Of a DNA stretch of 61,218 bases, positions 32,857 through 40,369 are shown in pieces. This DNA is from a virus: the IMG/VR virus record IMGVR_UViG_3300042934_000627, positions 1 to 61,218 of that record; one strand, written 5' to 3'. How positions within the stretch are numbered: the stretch's first letter is position 1; every line of letters begins with the position of its first letter. Position numbers and translations under genes: made by a program. The notes under the pieces were generated by a model, which searched no databases, was not told the origin of the DNA, and worked only from the letters and a program-made list of their open reading frames with translations.

Positions 32857-33810
32857 ATGGATGTTCGCGCCGAGCTGGAACAATTTGAGTGGGAAAACGC
32901 CGAGTGGACGGATGACAAGCTGCTGGCTGCGTCGCCATTCCGGTATGATCGTAAGCCATCATTCTATGTATGGTTACGTGATAATCCGTCAAGCCATGCG
33001 AAAGCCGGTTATTGGGCCGATCTTGGCCATTACGATCAATCCTATGCTCGCGGCGGCATCACGAAGTTGCTGGCGTACCTTCGTCACGAAACGGAAGAAG
33101 AAACAGACGAGTATCTGCACGAAAAGTACGGTACCGACCTCGTCAACGACTTCACCGATGATGATCGTTGGCATATCGCCGCGCCACGACTACACTCGAT
33201 CTATCATCCGCGGGCACTGCCTGAATCGAAGTTGCCAAGTGGGCCATCGACTATTCATCCGTATCTAACTCGACGGGGCATATCGATCGCGACGCAGCAG
33301 TTATTTGATATTCGCTACGATACTGATTCGCAGGCGATTGCGATTCCCTGGCGGTTGCCCAGCGGTAACTTAGCCAACGTGAAGTATCGTAAGGTTTACG
33401 GTAAAGCGTTTTGGTACGAAAAAGGCGCGTGGCCAATTCGTGATTTAATATTTGGCATTGACGTAGTTTATCGCCAGCGACCGAAAGTTTGCGCGATCCT
33501 CGAAGCTGAGATCGATGCAATGTCGGTAGTCGAATCGGGTTATTCGGCAGTGGCAACGGGTGGTGTAGCGTTTGGGCGAGAAAAGTTAGACGTGCTATTA
33601 CGAGCGCCTATCGATGAGTACGTTATTTTAAGCGATAACGATAAGGCTGGCGATAAATTACGGGAATTATTGATCGAAGGGCTATCGAGGAGAAAACGAG
33701 TGAAACTAGCGAGAGTAGACGCGAGGTGGAAAGACGCGAATGAAGCGTTGATTAATGGGGGAACGAAAGCGATCGATGATGCATTACGTAATGCTCTGTA
33801 CGTCAAATGA
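32857..33810 (+). CDS. TOPRIM DNA primase
   Basis: A 317-residue primase. The N-terminal half resembles the DnaG-type zinc/binding region but lacks clear zinc cysteines; KAGYWADLGHYDQSYARGGI is typical of phage primases. The TOPRIM domain has CAILEAEIDAMSVVES (catalytic E216) and YVILSDNDKAGDKL (D260, D262). An AAGGAGG ribosome site precedes ATG 32857. The 79-base gap upstream holds no clear promoter. Confidence 0.85.
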   Translation: MDVRAELEQFEWENAEWTDDKLLAASPFRYDRKPSFYVWLRDNPSSHAKAGYWADLGHYDQSYARGGITKLLAYLRHETEEETDEYLHEKYGTDLVNDFTDDDRWHIAAPRLHSIYHPRALPESKLPSGPSTIHPYLTRRGISIATQQLFDIRYDTDSQAIAIPWRLPSGNLANVKYRKVYGKAFWYEKGAWPIRDLIFGIDVVYRQRPKVCAILEAEIDAMSVVESGYSAVATGGVAFGREKLDVLLRAPIDEYVILSDNDKAGDKLRELLIEGLSRRKRVKLARVDARWKDANEALINGGTKAIDDALRNALYVK

Positions 33811-33836
33811 CGTACGTTACGGAAGGACGCCCGGAT

Positions 33837-34055
33837 TTACCGGGATGCCTGCTCAAATTCGTAAAGTTCCTCGATGGTTACGTTTAGGACTTCCGCGATA
33901 TTCTTCGCAGTGCGTAACGTCATTACGCGACGATGGCTGATGTAATCGTTGATTTGTTGCCGCGACATGTGCAGCTTATCGGTTAAGTAGCTTCGTTCCA
34001 ACCGTTTACTTTCGAGGATATCTTCGAGCAGGCAACGTCCGACCTTGTAAAGCAT
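33837..34055 (-). CDS. Cro/CI-type helix-turn-helix regulator
   Basis: A 72-residue XRE protein: ERSYLTDKLHMSRQQINDYI and RTAKNIAEVLNVTIEELYEF are the two halves of a Cro/CI HTH. Start ATG 34055 follows GGAGG by 9 bases; the upstream TTG 34073 belongs to that ribosome site region. It lies just downstream of the second XRE gene on the same strand, and the CCCGG/CCGGG hairpin after its stop could end the transcript. It is part of the lysogeny switch. Confidence 0.8.
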   Translation of the reverse strand: MLYKVGRCLLEDILESKRLERSYLTDKLHMSRQQINDYISHRRVMTLRTAKNIAEVLNVTIEELYEFEQASR

Positions 34056-34083
34056 GCCGGCGTTCCTCCGCAATTATTTAATT

Positions 34084-34311
34084 TTATATATTTATTTTAA
34101 CAACTTTTTCAATTGGTACATTTAGAACAACACATAATTTAGTAATCTGTTCCATAGATATTGGTTTATTTTGGTTAATTTTTGATATGGTAGTTGGATG
34201 AAGGAGATTTACATCACTTCTACCTTTACGGAGATCATTTAAAACTAATCCTTTTTGAGCAAGCGTCTTGAACAATGGTTCATAAGACATTTCGTTATTT
34301 TCACTAGGCAT
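34084..34311 (-). CDS. Cro/CI-type repressor candidate
   Basis: A 75-residue XRE protein: FKTLAQKGLVLNDLRKGRSD, HPTTISKINQNKPISMEQIT and KLCVVLNVPIEKVVKI. Start ATG 34311 is 6 bases after AGGAGG. It is divergent from the AimR-like gene and shares with it an 18-bp operator at 34338. AT-rich like the rest of the switch. It may be the lysogeny repressor, with the smaller gene downstream as a partner. Confidence 0.8.
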   Translation of the reverse strand: MPSENNEMSYEPLFKTLAQKGLVLNDLRKGRSDVNLLHPTTISKINQNKPISMEQITKLCVVLNVPIEKVVKINI

Positions 34312-34337
34312 GACTATCCTCCTAATTTCTCCAAAAA

Positions 34338-34368
34338 GGTTCACTAAAGCGAACCATTAGTATATAAT
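34338..34368 (+). promoter_or_regulatory. Operator and promoter of the aimR-like gene
   Basis: GGTTCACTAAAGCGAACC (34338-34355) is an inverted repeat with 7 of 9 positions symmetric. It overlaps a promoter reading right: TTCACT (34340-34345), 17-base spacer, TATAAT (34363-34368). The same operator type recurs at 35742. A repressor bound here would block the AimR-like gene and could also affect the divergent repressor operon. Confidence 0.75.
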
Positions 34369-34420
34369 ATACTCATAGCATACCAAATTATTCATGAAAT
34401 TTAAAGTAAGGGTGAAAAAT

Positions 34421-35572
34421 ATGCCGAGTCTAAGGGAAATTTTCGAACAAGCTATCGAAGATCATGAGGTAAAAACTGGAAAAGTAATTACTAAAGCCCA
34501 ACTTTCGCGGCACATCGGATGTAGCAATTCACTTTTGACAAAATACCTTAATGGAGAAGAAGAATTTAGTTTTCCTGTTTTACTTAACTCTATTAGGTTT
34601 TTATGCGGGGATGAAAAAAAGTATGTTTCAAGAATTATTCTAGATCCTAATGCGTATATGAGCAGGCTTGATAATTACCGAGGATTAATGCTCTATCTTC
34701 TGGCTATGAGAGATATAAATAATTTAGAAAGAGTGGTTTCAATCCAAGCTAAGTCAAGCAATAGAAAAAATGCCGAACTTGCCAAGGTGATTAATTTTTT
34801 CGTTTTATATTATAAGGGCAACACTTCCGAAGCAGAAAAAGGATTAAAGAGGATATTTCCGCGGAACATTGAAGCAAAAGGTTTAAAACTAATACTACAT
34901 TGCTTCATATTACACCGAAAAAAGCAATACGAGATCATGAGACCGTATATACCTTTATTGGAGGATGTTATTGGTAGTTTAACTGATGAATACTATCGCC
35001 TTTTTATCTCACAAGAAACTAATTTAATAAGATCAGGGTTATATCTATTTGCAGATAACGATTATGAAAAAGCACGAGAAGAAATAAATAAAATTTTAAT
35101 GTCGAAAATATGCGGTGAATGCAAAGTTGAAACGTATTATATATTGAGCGCGTCATATATGTTTTCTGACTTTGATAAATCGATAAAGTATATGGAAAAA
35201 TACCGAAATGAGCTTTTGCGGTACGGGAGATTTATAGAAGCAGAAGTAGCAAAAGAGCAGGATGAAGTATTTATACGTGTTCTTTGTGGAAGGATCAGAC
35301 CAGAACAAATAAATGATGTATCAGAGAAAGCACATTATGAGGCGCGATGGGGAAGCAAAGAAAAAGCAATAATAATACTCAACTCTATACCAAGAACAAT
35401 GTTCCGTGATTACTACTGTGCATTAGCCAATGATGATGGAGAAAAGATGTTTGAAGTGCTAGTAAAAATGATAGCTTCTGGCGATAAATTTTGGGCACAT
35501 GTAGTTTATCGGAGCATTATAAAATTTGATGAGTTCCGAGTCCCATCAAGAATTTTGATGGAGAACTCATAA
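34421..35572 (+). CDS. AimR-like arbitrium receptor / TPR transcription regulator
   Basis: A 383-residue protein, the length of known AimR proteins (about 380-390). Residues 20-50 form an HTH (ITKAQLSRHIGCSNSLLTKY); the rest is helical repeats of TPR type (DNYRGLMLYLLAMRDINNLE, DEYYRLFISQETNLIRSGLY, YEKAREEINKILMSKICGEC). The next gene encodes a short secreted peptide, the arrangement of aimR-aimP. AimR controls lysis versus lysogeny and is inactivated by the imported peptide. ATG 34421 follows AAGGGTG; ATG 34394 has no ribosome site. A Rap/PlcR-like receptor is the alternative. Confidence 0.7.
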   Translation: MPSLREIFEQAIEDHEVKTGKVITKAQLSRHIGCSNSLLTKYLNGEEEFSFPVLLNSIRFLCGDEKKYVSRIILDPNAYMSRLDNYRGLMLYLLAMRDINNLERVVSIQAKSSNRKNAELAKVINFFVLYYKGNTSEAEKGLKRIFPRNIEAKGLKLILHCFILHRKKQYEIMRPYIPLLEDVIGSLTDEYYRLFISQETNLIRSGLYLFADNDYEKAREEINKILMSKICGECKVETYYILSASYMFSDFDKSIKYMEKYRNELLRYGRFIEAEVAKEQDEVFIRVLCGRIRPEQINDVSEKAHYEARWGSKEKAIIILNSIPRTMFRDYYCALANDDGEKMFEVLVKMIASGDKFWAHVVYRSIIKFDEFRVPSRILMENS

Positions 35573-35594
35573 ATATACAATAGGAGTGTGCTTA

Positions 35595-35732
35595 ATGAAA
35601 CAGTTAGTTTTGGTAGTGCTTATTTCATTTTCAGTTTTTGGTTTTGCGTTTACTGGATCTAATGAGTATTCAAACGCTAGTGGTGGTGTGACAACGACAT
35701 CAGTAACTGATCCTGGCGGAGGAGGTTGGTAA
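35595..35732 (+). CDS. AimP-like secreted signal peptide precursor
   Basis: A 45-residue precursor behind GGAG. It has a clear signal peptide (MKQLVLVVLISFSVFGFAFT), a polar pro-region, and a C-terminus TSVTDPGGGGW. AimP precursors are 40-50 residues and release a short C-terminal peptide after export. The terminal residues differ from the xxxRGA type; I recall DPGxGG-like ends in some AimP clades but cannot check that here. It lies 22 bases after the AimR-like gene. Confidence 0.65.
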   Translation: MKQLVLVVLISFSVFGFAFTGSNEYSNASGGVTTTSVTDPGGGGW

Positions 35733-35741
35733 TATTTGTGT

Positions 35742-35759
35742 GGTTCACCTAATTGAACC
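35742..35759. promoter_or_regulatory. Second operator, after aimP-like gene
   Basis: GGTTCACCTAATTGAACC, perfect arms GGTTCA/TGAACC with a 6-base centre, matching the operator at 34338. It stands between the peptide gene and the sigma-like gene, the place where AimR acts on aimX in SPbeta. Confidence 0.75.
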
Positions 35760-35784
35760 AAATTACATTTGTTAATCTCGTCAA

Positions 35785-35818
35785 CTTTTTCATTACAATG
35801 AAAAAGATATGGTAGACT
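35785..35818 (+). promoter_or_regulatory. Inverted repeat and promoter of the sigma-like gene
   Basis: CTTTTTCAT-TACA-ATGAAAAAG (35785-35806) is a perfect 9-bp inverted repeat. It overlaps a possible TTCATT...TAGACT promoter (18-base spacer, -10 at 35813-35818). The alternative TTGTTA...TACAAT has a 19-base spacer. The regulator is not known. Confidence 0.5.
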
Positions 35819-35854
35819 TTAAATACGCTAATTTAGAAAAGAGGTCTTCCACAC

Positions 35855-36469
35855 TTGGATAGTAAACAACTAAATAAGATTGTTGAGATTTACCAGCGAA
35901 CAAGGGATAACGATTTGTTCAGCATCATATACCGTGATTGCATTCCTGTAACAAATGTACTTCGCAAGATAGCAGCAAGTATTCATGTTGATGTTCATGA
36001 TCTAGTTGCTACTTACGAGGACAAGCTAATGGAATGTGTGAAAAAGTTCGACGGTAAAAGCGATTTTAGAAACTTTTTCAATTTCTCGGTAAGAAATGCA
36101 AGGTGCGATAAACTTCGACAATCAGATCGGCGAGAACAAAAAGAAATGCTTGAGTCGCAACTTAACCGTAATGACTCAAGCGGGCAATCAATGTTTGATT
36201 TAATTATCTCAAGGCAACTAATAGATACTCGTGAAAAGGTTCGTGATCAGTTGGCGCTAATCACATATCTAATGCGCGAGTCAGACGATGATCGAATATC
36301 GACCATTATCAGCGTGGCACTTGATGATACCAGTGGAAGATTAAGCCCGACGGCAATCGGACGTATCACTGGAATTAAACCAGACACTGTTTCACGATGC
36401 ATTCGTAAGCTAGCAAACTATTATAACCATGAGTTGTTTGGCGACTACCACGATTATTTAAGTTGCTAA
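35855..36469 (+). CDS. Phage sigma-70-like factor
   Basis: A 204-residue protein. Region 2-like: LMECVKKFDGKSDFRNFFNF and SVRNARCDKLRQSDRREQKE. Region 4-like HTH: LSPTAIGRITGIKPDTVSRC with IRKLANYYNHELFGDYHDYL. This plan is shared by sigma-like factors of Bacillus phages. It begins at TTG 35855 and is placed directly after the AimR/AimP-like pair, so peptide signalling could control its level. It is the natural candidate to read the six phage-type promoters. Confidence 0.75.
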   Translation: MDSKQLNKIVEIYQRTRDNDLFSIIYRDCIPVTNVLRKIAASIHVDVHDLVATYEDKLMECVKKFDGKSDFRNFFNFSVRNARCDKLRQSDRREQKEMLESQLNRNDSSGQSMFDLIISRQLIDTREKVRDQLALITYLMRESDDDRISTIISVALDDTSGRLSPTAIGRITGIKPDTVSRCIRKLANYYNHELFGDYHDYLSC

Positions 36470-36501
36470 TTGTATTTGCAATACATCTGTTTAATATGGT
36501 G

Positions 36502-36529
36502 TTGTCTATAGTATGTTGACTATAGTCAA
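36502..36529. promoter_or_regulatory. TTGWCTATAG repeats with a 14-bp palindrome
   Basis: TTGTCTATAG at 36502 and TTGACTATAG at 36516, 14 bases apart; the second is part of the palindrome TTGACTATAGTCAA (36516-36529). TATAAT follows at 36542-36547. The 162-base gap before the next gene otherwise holds nothing recognisable. Probably an operator for the replication operon. Confidence 0.55.
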
Positions 36530-36631
36530 TGCCCACATATTTATAATAACTGTTTTTAATTAATTTGTATAGATGCAATATATGTTTACCATATTTTTAT
36601 CAAAAATCTAATTTTAAAGGATCTGATTATA

Positions 36632-37210
36632 ATGAATGGATTTAATTTTGGTGATCGTTGGTCTGTCCATCTTCCGCGTGTAAGTAACCACGCGATTGAT
36701 CGTGCAATACAACGGTTTAAGGTATCGCATAAAACCGCATCAAAGTGGGTAATCGACCACCTGCGCGAATCACGATTTATCAGTAGTATAACCGGAATTG
36801 ACGGAAAGCATGCGTATTTATTTTCGTGTCGCGACGTTGGTTTGGTCGTAAGCGACGATTTGACCACGATCATGACCGTTATTGTACCGAATAATCCGAG
36901 ATATCATAGCGCAGCTGATCGGACAATTCGTGAGCGATTCGTTAAGTTGGCACGTACAGAGCTACGTAAGGCGGAAACGGTCGAGCAACGCGTGAAGCGG
37001 ATTAACGAGCGCACGATTGCGGAGTTGAACGTTGAAATAGCACAGTTAACATTAGCGCTTACGCGATTGCGGTCACAGGCGAAGATACTGGCGTACAAGG
37101 CACGAATTGCCGCGATCAGCATGCGAATTGACGAATTGAAAACGGAAGCTGCCGAAGCCACTAAGCAACATTGTATAGTCGCGAAAACAGTCGCAGGTTT
37201 CGTATCATGA
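36632..37210 (+). CDS. Conserved phage protein, unknown function
   Basis: A 192-residue protein. The N-terminal ~90 residues (SNHAIDRAIQRFKVSHKTAS, WVIDHLRESRFISSITG, GLVVSDDLTTIMTVIVP) resemble small phage proteins with a DUF4258-like beta fold; the rest is a long coiled coil (LTLALTRLRSQAKILAYKAR). Start ATG 36632. It heads the operon with SSB and polymerase, so it could be a replication accessory. Confidence 0.55.
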   Translation: MNGFNFGDRWSVHLPRVSNHAIDRAIQRFKVSHKTASKWVIDHLRESRFISSITGIDGKHAYLFSCRDVGLVVSDDLTTIMTVIVPNNPRYHSAADRTIRERFVKLARTELRKAETVEQRVKRINERTIAELNVEIAQLTLALTRLRSQAKILAYKARIAAISMRIDELKTEAAEATKQHCIVAKTVAGFVS

Positions 37211-37341
37211 GCCGGTTATGCAACGCATTTATACTGATGTTCGCGGTAGTTGGCATGGGAACGGTAGTCGAAATATTGGCGGTGAAAATTAAACAGTTTA
37301 AGGAGCGTGTTGTACGTGAGTTACATCGCGAAAAAGGGTAA
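37207..37341 (+). CDS. 44-residue membrane peptide
   Basis: ATG 37207 overlaps the previous stop. It encodes one membrane helix (FILMFAVVGMGTVVEILAV) and a basic tail, and its end overlaps the start of the SSB-like gene. The function is unknown. Confidence 0.45.
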   Translation: MSRLCNAFILMFAVVGMGTVVEILAVKIKQFKERVVRELHREKG

Positions 37342-38044
37342 GGCGGCAGCTGAATCGGCATTGGCGGAAAAGGAAGATCTTAGCAACGCATTGGTTTCGC
37401 TAAAAAGTGGTACATCGTTTAAAGTACGTATTGCGAGCGCAGCCGATTTTATCGAGTACTTTGCGGCATCGGTTTATAAAGTATTTTGGACAACGCCGGT
37501 CGAACCCGGCAGCCTATATCAGAAAGCCGCAGCCGTACTGTATGATGACGCGAAGAAAGCGAAAGATGCCGGTGATGAAACGAAGGCTGACGAACTTCGC
37601 AATCAAGCGTACCAAATTAAGCCGAAGCCACGTTACTTGCTCGGATTCATTAACCTTGCCGATGGCCAGCCGATTGTTGTTGACTTGTCGAAGGCACAGG
37701 CGAAAGTCATTATCGCCGCGATCGAAAAGAGTGCGAAGAAACTCGATCGCAAGCCGTTTGAACTCGCAAAGGACGGTAAATCAACGAGTACAGTCGTTAG
37801 CTTAACGCCACTTGACCTCGAGGACTTGTCGGATGCCGAAGCGAAAGTATTCGAAGCCACAGCAGACGCGAAGGTGCCCGATGATCTCTACGAAAAAGTG
37901 CTAAGCGTAAAGTCCATCGATGATCAGGCGGAGGATCTCGAAAAGTTCGGGTTTGACGTAAGCAGAATCGGAATTGATAACGGCGACCCATTCATTAACG
38001 ATGGAAAACCGATCGAAGTATCAGACGAAGATATTCCGTTCTAA
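37316..38044 (+). CDS. Single-stranded DNA-binding protein
   Basis: A 242-residue protein. The C-terminus ends EVSDEDIPF, the acidic DDxIPF tail by which SSB proteins recruit partners. The body (SGTSFKVRIASAADFIEYFA, RYLLGFINLADGQPIVVDLS) suggests an OB-type binding domain like other phage SSBs. GTG 37316 lies 10 bases after AGGAG; GTG 37307 is possible. It heads the SSB-nuclease-polymerase run. Confidence 0.75.
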   Translation: MSYIAKKGKAAAESALAEKEDLSNALVSLKSGTSFKVRIASAADFIEYFAASVYKVFWTTPVEPGSLYQKAAAVLYDDAKKAKDAGDETKADELRNQAYQIKPKPRYLLGFINLADGQPIVVDLSKAQAKVIIAAIEKSAKKLDRKPFELAKDGKSTSTVVSLTPLDLEDLSDAEAKVFEATADAKVPDDLYEKVLSVKSIDDQAEDLEKFGFDVSRIGIDNGDPFINDGKPIEVSDEDIPF

Positions 38045-38066
38045 AAATCGAAAAGGGGCGATAAGA

Positions 38067-39176
38067 TTGGCGAAATTAAACGTTGAAAAACTCGCAGATA
38101 ACGCGGTGAAGTTTGACGGTGATGTGTACGTAAAGACAACAGGTAAGCCGAAGGTTGGCAATTTGGTACGTGCTTGTGATAGCGATATTAGTATTGATAA
38201 AGGATCGTTTTACCAAGCGGTTTCAATCGATTCGGATGGTGACCCACACTTCCTTGATAATGATAATGATAGGAACTGGTTGCGCCCTCATGATACATTC
38301 GCGAAACTGTCCGTTGGTACTCGCGTAAAGATTATGGGAAATAGCGAAAATACAACGGTTCCTTTCGGGGATACACATAGATTTTCAATCGGTGATATAC
38401 GGGAAGTTGTTGAATTACGTACTCATGGGGTTAAATTACCTGGAAGTTGCGCAAGTGTAGGATTCGGAGACTTCGAAATTTTCGATGACGACAAATCATC
38501 AACGCAATCATTCGAAGATGGCGCGTCATATACCTATGAAGGAAAATCATATACCTTGCGCAAACGTATGCCGCGCGATGGCGAACTCGTCATTATTACG
38601 GAAGACAGCGACTCGTATTACGGCAAAGTAACCACGCCGGTTAATATCGATAATAGTGATGATAGTATCCGCGATGATAACGATAATTGGTATTACGTCG
38701 AAGAAGGCGAGTTCCTGACGTTGGAAGATGCAGACGCGAAACAGCCAAAGAGTTACAACGATGGTGATACGTATGAGTACGAAGGTAAATTGTATGTGCT
38801 GCGCGATGTTGATGCCGACCAAAATGATAAAGTACTTATCGTTAATATTTATCCTTCGGAATCACGTTATAATAACGGCGATGTGCTTTCCGTTATTGGA
38901 CTTGGCGAAGATGGAGATGTTTATGATACAGATGGTCGATTAGTAGTTAGAGAAGAATATCTCGTACTCGAGCCGATCGCCAGCGAGTCACCAACGTCAT
39001 CACATACGTTCACCGTACGATTGAAAAACGGTCGTGAACTCACGATCACCGACGAAACTGCCGAAAATGTTGCGGACTTAATCGCCGCTAGCGTTGATGA
39101 CGGAGACTTCGTTCATGCTCAACTGTTCACGTCGTTGGAAAATATCGATACGATTGCAACGAAAGCGGGCGATTAA
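38067..39176 (+). CDS. Repetitive SH3-like protein, unknown function
   Basis: A 369-residue acidic protein from TTG 38067 behind AAAAGGGG. It is built of repeated beta modules: ASYTYEGKSYTLRKRMPRDG and DTYEYEGKLYVLRDVDADQ, with KVGNLVRACDSDISIDKGSF at the start. The repeats suggest several SH3/KOW-like folds and a nucleic-acid or protein scaffold role. I do not recognise the family. The gene is followed directly by the nuclease at 39177. Confidence 0.5.
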   Translation: MAKLNVEKLADNAVKFDGDVYVKTTGKPKVGNLVRACDSDISIDKGSFYQAVSIDSDGDPHFLDNDNDRNWLRPHDTFAKLSVGTRVKIMGNSENTTVPFGDTHRFSIGDIREVVELRTHGVKLPGSCASVGFGDFEIFDDDKSSTQSFEDGASYTYEGKSYTLRKRMPRDGELVIITEDSDSYYGKVTTPVNIDNSDDSIRDDNDNWYYVEEGEFLTLEDADAKQPKSYNDGDTYEYEGKLYVLRDVDADQNDKVLIVNIYPSESRYNNGDVLSVIGLGEDGDVYDTDGRLVVREEYLVLEPIASESPTSSHTFTVRLKNGRELTITDETAENVADLIAASVDDGDFVHAQLFTSLENIDTIATKAGD

Positions 39177-39560
39177 TTGGACGAACAGTTAACGAAAGGT
39201 GACCGGTCTGAGTTGATCGCAATGACCGCATTTCTCGCGAAAGGGTGGGACGTTTGCCAGCCAGTAGCTACGCGACCATACGATTTAACCGTAGAGCCGC
39301 CGGAGGGTGGACGGATACTCAAAGCGCAGGTGAAAACAATTCGCGAACGTGCTGACCGGCCAGGCTACTTAATCATCCAAGCGCGTAACCACGCAAAGCA
39401 GGCGTACCCAACGAGTGATGTCGATCTCATCGTGGGCGTTGATGGGCGCGACGTATATGTGATCGAGAACGACGGCAAGCAATCGGAATTTTGGACGAAA
39501 AAGAGCGATCCGAAGTGGACGAAGCTAAACGAAAATGACGATGTGGAGGCGATTGTATGA
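39177..39560 (+). CDS. PD-(D/E)XK nuclease-like protein
   Basis: A 127-residue protein from TTG 39177: DRSELIAMTAFLAKGWDVCQ, RPYDLTVEPPEGGRILKAQV and K. The D...QVK arrangement and the alpha-beta start fit PDDEXK_5-type resolvases or nucleases. It shares the core with the gene at 20762 but lies inside the replication module, so it may act on replication intermediates alongside RuvC. Confidence 0.65.
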   Translation: MDEQLTKGDRSELIAMTAFLAKGWDVCQPVATRPYDLTVEPPEGGRILKAQVKTIRERADRPGYLIIQARNHAKQAYPTSDVDLIVGVDGRDVYVIENDGKQSEFWTKKSDPKWTKLNENDDVEAIV

Positions 39561-40369
39561 AGGTAACACTCGAAGGAAACGCGGAAGATATCCGGAAGGT
39601 GCTTGGCGCGCAGATTGATGAGTCGGACGTTAAAGTTACGTACGAAAGAGATGGACAGCATACGTTTAAAGTTGACGAAAAAGCGCGATTAATAAAGCTT
39701 AGCGAAACAACTTATGGTTTTAGTGAAGGAGAAGTAGTTCGTATTGTGGATAATAGAATATCCCCAGATCAGGGTCGCGTGGCGTTTTCAAAATTAAATA
39801 ATGATAGTGAGACTGGATTTGCAAACCCAGACCAACTTAATAATATTGCGCCACTCACTCGCCGCGAAATCGTGAAAAAGGCGAAGGCTGACGTAGCCTA
39901 TATAATCGCGAAAGCGAAAGGTAGCAAACGAAATCATGATGGTAATTATACGTTTCGCGAAAAAACAAATACTGTAAAATTTGACGTTATCCGTAAGAGC
40001 CGAATAGTCGTTGCGTTGGTATCCGGAAAGTATACCGGGGGTCTTCGCGAAAAGGGTATCGCCAAAGCTGCGCCGGATGACGTATTTAACGCTCATATTG
40101 GAAAAGCAATCGCGCTACGTAGAGCACTTGGACTTGCCGTTCCAGACGAGTATCTTCATGCGCCAAAACCGGAAGGCATCGAAGTCGGCGATAAAGTACA
40201 AAGTAATTTAATAGAGAGAATTTATACGGTAAAAAGTTTTATAGATAATCCGCAACCTTCTAAGTACCCTGGAATAGCATTTAGAACTATCGAGTCTGTC
40301 GGATGGCTAGCAAGCTCGCAAGTAACCGTAATCGATGATAGCGACCGGAACTACGATGTTGCCGAATGA
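39557..40369 (+). CDS. Conserved phage protein of the replication operon
   Basis: A 270-residue protein. An SH3-like segment (LSETTYGFSEGEVVRIVDNR) resembles the repeats of the 38067 gene. A central domain, FDVIRKSRIVVALVSGKYTG with KGIAKAAPDDVFNAHIGKAI and ALRRALGLAVPDEYLHAPKP, is common in Firmicute phages with unknown role. It overlaps the nuclease and polymerase genes by 4 bases each, so it is coupled to them. Confidence 0.6.
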   Translation: MKVTLEGNAEDIRKVLGAQIDESDVKVTYERDGQHTFKVDEKARLIKLSETTYGFSEGEVVRIVDNRISPDQGRVAFSKLNNDSETGFANPDQLNNIAPLTRREIVKKAKADVAYIIAKAKGSKRNHDGNYTFREKTNTVKFDVIRKSRIVVALVSGKYTGGLREKGIAKAAPDDVFNAHIGKAIALRRALGLAVPDEYLHAPKPEGIEVGDKVQSNLIERIYTVKSFIDNPQPSKYPGIAFRTIESVGWLASSQVTVIDDSDRNYDVAE

